From Isoetes taiwanensis (Eukaryota > Streptophyta > Lycopodiopsida > Isoetales > Isoetaceae): 64,000 nucleotides of DNA. This document shows positions 56,269 through 64,000 of the stretch, piece after piece (the first letter of the stretch is position 1; each line of letters begins with the position of its first letter). The translations under genes were made by a program, and so were the position numbers. The stretch spans positions 12,565,654 through 12,629,653 of the forward strand of contig JAJEKV010000018.1 in assembly GCA_021234155.1 (NCBI GenBank), given 5' to 3'. The notes below the pieces were generated by a model. That model was given only the letters and a program-made list of their open reading frames with translations, was not told where the DNA came from and ran no database searches.

Positions 56269-57062
56269 TTGCGGTGGGACATCCGGGAGGAAATATACTT
56301 GAAGGTGTGCAGGTTTCTTGACACTGATTGCATAGCAGGAATGGTTTCACAGGAGCGGGGATCGGAGTTGGACCATTTGCATCTGCAGTGTGTTTTCAGG
56401 ATGGAGATGACAACCCCTAATTCAGTCAACTCCCCGCCTCAAGCATGCTCGGATTGGGTTGAGCATAAACCCCAAGGCGGAGTAATCATGTGCAAGGCCC
56501 TAAAGGACACACGCTTGCATTGTTTTTTCGGCATGCTTGGATATTGCCTTAAGGATATGGGCAAAATGCATTTTAAGTACTATGCCAAAGGGGTTAGTGC
56601 GAGAGGAAATGGAGAAAGGCAAGAATAAGTATGCCTTATATGGAGCGGGTGAAATCAAGGATTGTGTCACGCTAGACAATCGAAACTTGATGCAAATAAG
56701 GCCAAGCATTTCATATTGTACCATGGAAGAAAGCAAAGAACCCCTAGTTTGTGCTACACCATAGCACGGATGTTAAGAACCGAAAAGTTTATTCTATCTA
56801 GTGCTTGGGTGCTCCCATCCAATCCCGCACACATTAGCCAAGAGCGAGTTGAAGGCGAAGATGGCGCTTGACCCTCACACCCACTCGTGCCTCCATCAAA
56901 GATGTACGCCACTGCGTTATCTATGGTCTACCTAGTGACGTTGTTCCCATACGCAGAGTGGGGAAAAGAAGGCGAAGGGTTTGGGATGATGAGAACGATG
57001 CCAGAAAATTAGATGAGCTTGATGGCTCATGCACTCCCCTCTCTAGTCCCAAAGCGGCGTGA
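56269..57062 (+). pseudogene. HUH endonuclease (Rep-like) of a Replitron-type element, frameshifted
   Basis: HUH nucleases nick single-stranded DNA with a tyrosine and start rolling-circle-like transposition. Here the HUH motif is DHLHLQCVFRME (His codons at 56374 and 56380), preceded by FLDTDCIAGMVSQERGSELD. The catalytic motif is GMLGYCLKDMGKMHF, with Tyr at 56542-56544 and Lys three residues on (YxxK). After frame changes near 56600 and 56660 the homology continues as EEMEKGKNKYALYGAGEIKD, NKAKHFILYHGRKQ, SAWVLPSNPAH and TRASIKDVRHCVIYGLPSDV. I recall this motif order from algal and plant proteins assigned to Replitrons. The open frames start at non-ATG codons, so the true start is probably upstream in the AT-hook region. 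Frameshifts imply an inactive copy or sequencing errors. Confidence 0.72.
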
Positions 57063-57283
57063 TTCTCTTGATGATGGTTATGACCACGAGATTCCGGGAA
57101 CCTTGCACGTGGAGGACACCGAGTATGAACAAGAGACCCCACCTTCTTTCCACCGAGGATCCCGATTCCCTTCCAAGATTATATCCCTTAAATTTTAAAG
57201 ATCATTCTTTATCTATTTCTTAGGCATAGTACGTTTTTTTGAATATGTAGTATTTTCTCTATTTTTATTATTTTATCATATTA

Positions 57284-57613
57284 TTGACGAATTACTTGTT
57301 CATGTGTGTAGGTGCAAACAAGGACATTGATGAACTTAGTGAATCACTCTTTACCCCCTTCATAGATGTTGATTCTGATGGCTCGATTGATGAGCAAAAG
57401 GAAATTGATAATGCATTAGAGAATGTTCTAGACGTTGAGAATGGCCCATTTTTTGATGCATTGGAGATGGCGAAGCATGCAGGAAGGAACATCTTAGAGC
57501 TGCAAGTTTCATTAAAAAATGTTTATGATATTCTTGAGGAATGCTTCACTGCTATGGACGATGAACGCGTGAAAGTCTCTCCACACGTGGCGGCGGTGTG
57601 TTCGGTGAGATGA
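57284..57613 (+). CDS. probable C-terminal exon of the Replitron-like gene, or unknown second gene
   Basis: Follows an acceptor-like TGTGTGTAG (57311) and a T-rich intron-like stretch. Encodes an acidic helical region (GANKDIDELSESLFTPFIDV, DALEMAKHAGRNILELQVSL, DILEECFTAMDDERVKV), ending at TGA 57611-57613. No known family. It could be a C-terminal oligomerisation segment. Confidence 0.4.
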   Translation: MTNYLFMCVGANKDIDELSESLFTPFIDVDSDGSIDEQKEIDNALENVLDVENGPFFDALEMAKHAGRNILELQVSLKNVYDILEECFTAMDDERVKVSPHVAAVCSVR

Positions 57614-57938
57614 ACCGTGTTCGTGCTCTTTTAGTACGAAACCTTAAAGGATTGAGTATGCTCGCTCGAGAGCACCCACAGACCATGGGTGCATAGAGTT
57701 GTGTCTAGAACATTGTGCTCTTGGTGTTTTGCTATTCAGAGAGTGGCCAACTAAATAAAAGATGTTTTGTATGCTTCCATATGACAGCTTTGTATGTCTC
57801 CAAATAATTTAAAGCACATACATTTGTGCATGAGCAAATTGCATTTTAAGTTGTCTCTTATGCTTTATGTTTTATGATTTTCTTATATGAAATTATTTAA
57901 TTAAAAAAAAACAGAAAAACACACCAAAAAAACACACC

Positions 57939-57970
<32 letters not shown>

Positions 57971-57994
57971 TATAAAAAAAAAAAAAATTTTTAA

Positions 57995-58030
<36 letters not shown>

Positions 58031-58226
58031 CAAAAGTTTGTTTGGGTGTGTTATGGCAGTTCTTGTGTTTTCTGTTAGGAAAAAAATCAAAAAGCACGAT
58101 GTGTACACCATTATATGAACAGTCTTACTAATGGTTCATATGCTACACATCGTGTTTTTTGATTTTTTTTTTGCTTCCCAGCAAAAAAACACAAGATCTG
58201 CCATAACACACCCAAACAAACTTTTG
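58031..58226. other. large terminal hairpin of the Replitron-like element
   Basis: Arms of about 90 bp: CAAAAGTTTGTTTGGGTGTG at 58031 pairs with the end at 58226, and inner blocks (CACGATGTGTA, TATGAAC) also pair. It is flanked by long T and A runs. HUH transposons commonly have a hairpin near one end. It could instead be a separate small TIR element inserted there. Confidence 0.75.
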
Positions 58227-58279
58227 AAAAAAAAAAAAAAAAGATAAAAAATTAATGTAAAAATTTTTACATTAACAAT

Positions 58280-58655
58280 AACAATTATCTAACTTAGCTT
58301 TCCCTGAAGGGTGAAAAGTCTGTCTCACAAGAAAGTTTGCCAAATGCAAATCAAATAGACTTTTATCATGATTTTTGCTTCCATGGCTGCTCAGGACCTA
58401 AGAGTATCTTAGGGCAAAAGTCAGAGAAGCTCTGATAAGGATAGGTGGATCAAAGAAGCGCTCCTGACCAAGTCAATTTTTGGTCAATATCCTTGGCAGA
58501 GAGTTGAAATTCAAAACTCGACACTGACTCTTCCTTTTTGAGATCTGATGCTTTTGCCAATTCTAAAAATGTCTGCACTCGGTGGTCCTTGGTGGTATTT
58601 GCAAATGGAGATCTAATTTTTTGGGTTTTTGATTTTTGAAAGGCTGACTGTGATA
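58280..58655 (-). repeat. LTR-like repeat of unit 2, right part
   Basis: Continues the interrupted repeat, matching 46738-47112 closely. Confidence 0.85.
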
Positions 58656-61441
58656 AAGTATGAGCAGAGGTGAAGATGTATGCAAGATAGCCATTCAAGG
58701 TTCACAATTTCTGCAATCACACCTGCATCCTTCATTTTATATAACTCTTCTTTAATTAGTCCTAACAAGGATGCATTAATTCTTCTGAGTTTCTGTACCA
58801 CATGTTTCATACCTTCTTTAATTTTTATCTCAAACTCACAGATACTTCTGTCACACCAACCAATTCATCATAATCCCAAGCAAAATTATCTTTCCAATCA
58901 TCAAAGAATTTTGTGACAAAGGTGTTATCTTCTTCTCGAAACAAATCTCCAACATACAAAGACTCTATCTAAACCTTTCTTGTTGAGTTTGATTTCCTTT
59001 ACACCTTTTTAGTCACTAGCATTAATTACCGAATATGATAGAGTTGTTGCGTGTCTTTTTCTCTAGCTCCTCCTCCTGAATTGCTCCTTCAGCCAAGTGT
59101 TCTAGAAGGACATTTCGCAAAGTGCATCGACCTCGATTCTCTCCCCTTGGCACATGACAGAGCTTCCAAGTTTTGAAATTCTTTAGTTCATGCATGGCTT
59201 GATCTCTCGAAAGGGGATCATCTCTTCATTCTTGGCTTGGTACTCACCTAATATTTGCACGCAAACAAGTTGAGAATCTCCAAAGATAACAATTTCACTA
59301 ATACTCAAATTCTTTTGCCTCTTGGAGACATGCTATTAAAGCTTTGTATTCGCCATATTTGAGGTAATATTAGAATAAATCCTACCTACTTTTGCAAGCA
59401 ACCTATTCTTTGAGAACAAAGCAGCAGATGAAGCCACACCTAGCCTTTTGGAAACACCACCATCAAACATAAGTATGCAAAACTATCTTGTTTAGGGAGT
59501 GCTAGGCTGAAAGGGGAGTTCCATGTTGGACTCTTGATTGTTTGTATTTAATTCAAACTCTCCACATGGATTTCACAAGAGCATCTCTTCTTCAATGAAA
59601 TTTAGGGCCTCAAATTCTCCTACCTTGTTGTATAATGTTACCTTCTTTTACGCCATTGGAAATGGTGCACTCCCCTTTGACTAAACAGGCCTAGCATCAA
59701 GCAGTGAGAGCCATTTTCTTCCCAAAAGTAAGTCATAGATGTCCCACTTGTCTTCTATTCCTTCAAATGCAACCACAACAAAATTAGCTGCAACAACTAT
59801 ACCTTCAACATCAATAGGCACGTTCTTGCGACTATTCCAACGGGATTAATTTTTGTGTTTGAGAAAGATTTCGTGATCATTGGAGCTTTTTGTCTATTTC
59901 AAGGCCACATAATCTCATGACATGATGAGACATAACATTCAAAGGTGATCCTCCATCCAATAAGACTTTGGTCAAGACTTTTTGTCCATTTTGGCAACAC
60001 ATGTGAAAGCTCTTGGGTCATAATCCTCCTGAGTAAGCATGTGCTCTTCAATGTGGTTAGTCAAAGCAAATTCATCTTCTTTGGTCAGATTGAGCACTTT
60101 TTTCCTGTAAGATGGAGCTATCTTGAGTAGAGTTAGCAAGTCGGCCACAGATTTTAGAGTTTTTAGCAAATACTCAAAGTCCTCACTATCTTTTTCCTTC
60201 TTTAAATACTTACGGCGGTGTCTCTGGGCTTCCTTGTGTTTTACAGTATCAACTTCCTCACTGGCATACGCTGGCTCCTTTTCCTTTGCATTATTCATTC
60301 TCCTAGTATGCACAGCCATAATCTCTTCCTGTTCTTCAACTTCTTGCACAAATCTAATGGAAGCATTTTGTTCATTAGGCTTAGATTTCTCTTGCCTAGC
60401 AAAATATTCTTTCACACTACAATGTCCCACAGCTTTACAAAAGGCACCGTAGGGCATTCCTTACCAAAATGCCCTCTTTTCCCACATTTTGTGCAAGGTC
60501 TATACCAGCAGTGATCAGAGGAATGAGTATCTCCGAAGCAATGAACCTGAGGGTGGATAGGTCTTCTTTTCAAACTTCGAGTTCTTCAAACTCTTGAAGT
60601 TGCTTGGTCACCTCAACTAATGCTTCGATACTTTGGTGATCTCAGCCTTACACATCCGCTGCGGGGAGCTTCAACATCCTCCATTTTTGTTTTTTTCTTT
60701 TCCTTTTGGACAGCATAAACTGACACAGGTCCTGGTCCCATGTATTCTTGCTCATAATCTGGAAAAAAGGGATCATGGCGTGAGTGCATGTCATCTGGTA
60801 AGTAGGAAATCATATCTGCAATTTCAGTGGCCTTAGTGAAAGCCTTGTGTATTGTGTCAAAGCCTTCTTGCTTTTGAATCTTTAGTAACTTTCTGTGAAT
60901 TCTTGATCTGATGCTTAATCCTCTGATAAAAGATGCTACAAGATGCAGAGTGTGGTTAGGAACTTGGTTGATTTGGCACTTAACCAGATAAAGATTGAAC
61001 CTCTCTACATACTGATGAACACTCTCACCATGTTTAATGCGAAAAGTCTGCTCAAATATCAAATCTTGAGGATCCAAGAGCTTACCAAAGCGTGCCAAGA
61101 ATTTCTTGACCAATTCATCCCAAGGATTAGCTCCTAAACATAACATACTCAACCCAAGCTCTAACCTCATCATTCTTAAAACATTTTTTGAACTCAGAGA
61201 ACTTGCAATCTTTTTTGTGCCCATACTCTTGGTAGTATTCTTCAAAAGTCTTTAGGTAATTGTTAGCATTCATGCTTGGATCAAAGGTAGGAACAGGAAT
61301 AGGCATATTCAACGCAAAATAATGATAAGGCACACTTGAATTTGCATGTATAGTCCGCGATGGGTGTAGCGGCGGTGGTTTCATGATTCTCCGCATTGCT
61401 TCAACATGTTCGGATGTTTCATTGGTTCTCCTGGGGGCCAT
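58613..61441 (-). pseudogene. unit-2 copy of the retroelement coding region (pol fragment to gag)
   Basis: Collinear with 47070-49897: RT start (58810-58680), RNase H (about 58920-59470, now with several frame breaks), protease (59690-60170), CCHC region (60170-60610) and gag (61441-60613). Gag is split near 61130-61245, and protease and RNase H are disrupted. Most differences from unit 1 are small changes at or next to CAG and CTG, so the damage may partly be base-calling error. Confidence 0.8.
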
Positions 61442-61484
61442 GAGTTCAGATTCCAGGAAAAGGATCTCGGTAGAACCTCCAAAA

Positions 61485-61970
61485 TGTTGAAGGTTTTTCC
61501 TGACAAAACCTTCAATCTCAATGGTTTAGAACCTCCAGGTTACTTGAGGCAACCACTCTGAGTGAAAAGACCCAAGAAAAATGCTCAAACAACTATCTAA
61601 CTTAACTTTCCCTAAAGGGTGAAAAGTCTGTCTCACTAAAAAGCTTGCCAAATGCAAACCAAATAGGCTTTGATCATAATTCTTGCATCCATGGCTGCTC
61701 AGGACCTATGCGTAGCTCAGGGCAAAAGTCAGAGAAGATCTGATAAGGACAGATGGATCAAAGAGACACTCCTAACCAAGTCAATTTTTGGTCAATATCC
61801 CTGTCAGAGAGCTGGATTTTTGAACTCGATGCTGGGCCCTCTTTTTTGTGATCTGATGCTTTTGCCTATTCTTAAAATGTCTGCACTCAATGGACCTTGA
61901 TGATCTTTGCAAATGGAGATCTAATTTTTTGGGTTTTTTTTATTTTTGATAGGCTGACTGTGAAAATATA
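61485..61970 (-). repeat. LTR-like repeat (5' copy) of unit 2
   Basis: Near-identical to 49941-50425, again starting TGTTGAAGG on the plus strand next to the same primer-site sequence. Confidence 0.7.
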
Positions 61971-62766
61971 GTTTTTGCTAGAAAGAATGAATGCAAATCT
62001 TACTTTTTATGCAATATCCATGCATGACATGATCTCCTAGTGACTCTAAGAAATTCTAGTCACTGCTATTGGGCTCAATGTGGATTTGTGCTTCAATAAC
62101 TCTAAATGTGAGCTCAGCTTTGTGCTGATAGCTTAGACAGTCACTAGGGCCAGAAAACACTTGTGTTGTAGATGCCTAAATGCACTACAACCTTCGGAGT
62201 GAGATGCAAGCGGGGAACAATGCAAGCATAGTCATTCAGAATTCAACACAATACTCAGAATTCAACAACAAGGCTCGGATTTTCATTTGAATTAGGTACA
62301 CATAGGCAAATAACGATAATCCCAAGCTCTGAGTCTTGGGCACGGGATCAAATAGGTACCGCGGTCAAGGAATTCGCATGAATTTGTTAATAATTCAAGC
62401 CGACAATCAAGTATGGAAGGCGAATCAAGCTCCAATCATGCAAGCCGATCCTTCTTAAAGGTAAACAATCGCTTCTTCATCTCAAAGCCCTCGAATTTTT
62501 AAATTCAAAATCCCCTTTCTAAAATTCCCATGTTACATTGCGTTCTTGATTAATTCAGGTTCGATACTACTGTCCTTTTGCTTCTCTGATGCATTCCCGG
62601 CATTGTAAGAGGTTATTGAAGCTTGGAATCATGATTTCATGGTTGTTTCGAACAAATCAAACGGATCTTGGCATTTTCAATTTTAGGGTTCTTAGCGGTT
62701 CTTGAGGAAATATCCCACGAGGCAAAAGCACTTTCGGGGGAGCCAAGGTATATAAGGCTTAAAATT

Positions 62767-64000
62767 TTGATCTCGATAATAAAGCGTGCTATGCCCATGT
62801 GGGATTCGGTACCTCCACCGCCCACATGCACAGGTACCACGCGTGGCGGGGAGTGATTGGCGGGGAGAAAAATAGGCTTTGGGGGATAAGAAATTCTTTT
62901 GTCAAATAGGATATGGCACGATTCCCAAGGAACTAAATTTGAGGGCCAAAATAAACGATTTTTCAATTTTCTTTTTGCCAAGGGGAATCTTTTTATATGC
63001 TCTAGAAGATCTTTGGAATCTTTTTGGCAAAAGGGCACTTCAAATTTTGGCTTTAAAATGGCATGTAAGGATGATGATGTGGCATGTGAGAATGATGACA
63101 TGGTGAAGTAAAGGGTGACATGGCAAACAAGGATGGTGACGTGTCAATCAACTTGGCTTAGAATATTTTTTCTAGTCAAAACTTTGAGTGAGGTGGATAT
63201 GATGTGTATGACATGTGGATGGTGATGTGGAGGTGTTGATGATGATGTGGCATGGTAATGTGTCACCTTCATAGGATCAAACATGTAACTTGAAGGATTT
63301 TTTGCAAAAATTTAGAGTTTCAATGTGGTGACAAGTGCATGATATGACATGGCAAGAAGGGTCACATGTATGGTGACTTGTTCTCATGGGTCAACTTAGG
63401 CATAAATGCATAACATTAGCATTTTCTAGGCAAATTTTGAATTTTGAATGTTTCTCTTAGGAATTTTAGCATTCTCTCTCCTCTTTGACTTATAGGGAGA
63501 GGATGTTGACCTTTGACCACATGTATGACCAAGTCAAGTGGAGTTTAGTGCTTAGAATGATATGGAAATGGTATGGTAAGTGTATGGCATGTGAATGACT
63601 TGTGAAGGTGTAGTTTTGACTAGAAAAAATCTTCAAGGCCAAATTTGACTTGGAAATGAGGTGTAGGCATGGAACTCAAGATCTCATGGGCTCATCATGG
63701 TTAAAGGTAGGGGGATGTAGGATGGGAATCAAAGGGTGCAATCATGCCACATACCAAGAAATCTTCAAGGGTCTTCAATCCTTTGCTTGATTCTCCTTTT
63801 TTGCCTTCTTTGTGTGACCTGAGTCAAATGTCCTCACCTTGCTCTTCAAGTCTTCAAAGTGTGCAAGTATGAATTCTTCTTGTGCCTCAAAATTCAGATC
63901 AAAGTGTGAGAATTAGTGTCAAAAATATGTCTTGCTCTTCCATCCTGCCATAGCATGGCAGCACTCTAGATAGCTCTAGAATCTTCAAAAATGTTCTAGA
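62767..64000. repeat. array unit 3, first 1.2 kb
   Basis: Third copy of the unit head and block X (compare 42861 and 51221), reaching the first HSE-like subrepeats at 63960 before the window ends. Confidence 0.95.

Larger units (their letters stand above)
55084..58279 (+). mobile_element. Replitron-like HUH transposon, 3.2 kb
   Basis: Unit 1 reads TTCAAACAATTATCTAAC straight through (46733-46750). In unit 2 the same sequence is split after AACAAT (55078-55083) and resumes with AACAAT (58280-58285), so this segment is a clean insertion with a 6-bp duplication. It contains a promoter-like region, an AT-hook reading frame (55786), an HUH endonuclease reading frame (56269-57062), a further frame (57284-57613) and a large terminal hairpin (58031-58226) in A/T-rich DNA. 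The ends are not inverted repeats of each other, as expected for HUH elements. Confidence 0.8.
42774..64000. repeat. tandem array of an 8.36-kb retroelement-containing unit
   Basis: The sequence TAATAAAGCGTGCTATGCCC occurs at 42871, 51231 and 62777. Spacings are 8360 bp and 11546 bp; the second becomes about 8344 bp after removing the 3.2-kb Replitron-like insertion. Unit 1 is about 42861-51220, unit 2 51221-62766, and unit 3 starts at 62767 and runs off the window. Copies are nearly identical. The left edge (42774-42860) carries an extra partial copy of the unit head. Confidence 0.95.

Noticed and set aside
57893-58111. Lys- and Phe-rich open frame
   Set aside because: Translation of the A/T homopolymer tracts beside the hairpin.

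Overview
This is a 64-kb piece of a land-plant nuclear genome: intron-containing genes, a plastid-targeted phosphate transporter, a PLS-type PPR relic and abundant transposable elements in mostly AT-rich DNA. The repeat types and low gene density suggest a large genome, perhaps a fern or other non-seed plant; that assignment is inference, since no sequence comparison was possible. Only one gene looks like an intact ordinary host gene: PHT2;1 (34166-37443, minus strand, three exons). Almost everything else is mobile or repeated DNA.

Layout. 1-8780: gene-poor DNA with a frameshifted PPR pseudogene, a 175-bp GATA microsatellite, a 0.9-kb TIR element with TA flanks (3500-4405), an 81-bp tandem duplication, and a 1.4-kb stretch bounded by inverted repeats that holds five small palindromes. 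8781-16805: an 8.0-kb DNA transposon with imperfect TIRs. A plus-strand spliced gene encodes an N-terminal helix-turn-helix-like part and a DDE-like catalytic part, and a convergent minus-strand gene encodes a coiled-coil protein. 18971-30561: an 11.6-kb segment whose ends are long near-perfect inverted repeats. It carries a divergent histone H3-like gene, several broken acidic or coiled-coil genes, and five stem-loops whose arms share the motif GATCACACGACG, mostly lying just after genes. This is the strongest candidate for an undescribed system. 30965-32345: a fold-back element and a pogo/CENP-B-type transposase relic.

34166-37443 is PHT2;1, followed by a cluster of tRNA-derived SINEs (38003-38780), a hAT-type MITE with a perfect 8-bp target duplication (39294-39958), and a 5'-truncated LINE (40233-41090). 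The LINE sits in one copy of a local duplication; the other copy preserves the empty site. From about 42774 to the right edge lies a tandem array of an 8.36-kb unit (two full units and the start of a third). Each unit has a repeat-rich block X, including about ten roughly 100-bp subrepeats that look like heat-shock elements and an inverted minisatellite around a tRNA-like promoter. It is followed by a non-autonomous Ty3/gypsy-like retroelement on the minus strand (LTR-like repeat, gag, CCHC finger, protease, RNase H, start of RT, LTR-like repeat).

The second unit is interrupted by a 3.2-kb insertion (55084-58279) flanked by AACAAT. It encodes a Replitron-like HUH endonuclease with an AT-hook N-terminal region and ends in a large hairpin; unit 1 supplies the uninterrupted target.

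Caution on base accuracy: the array copies differ mainly by small changes at CAG/CTG trinucleotides. That looks like systematic long-read error at CHG-methylated sites, so several apparent frameshifts in this window may not be real.
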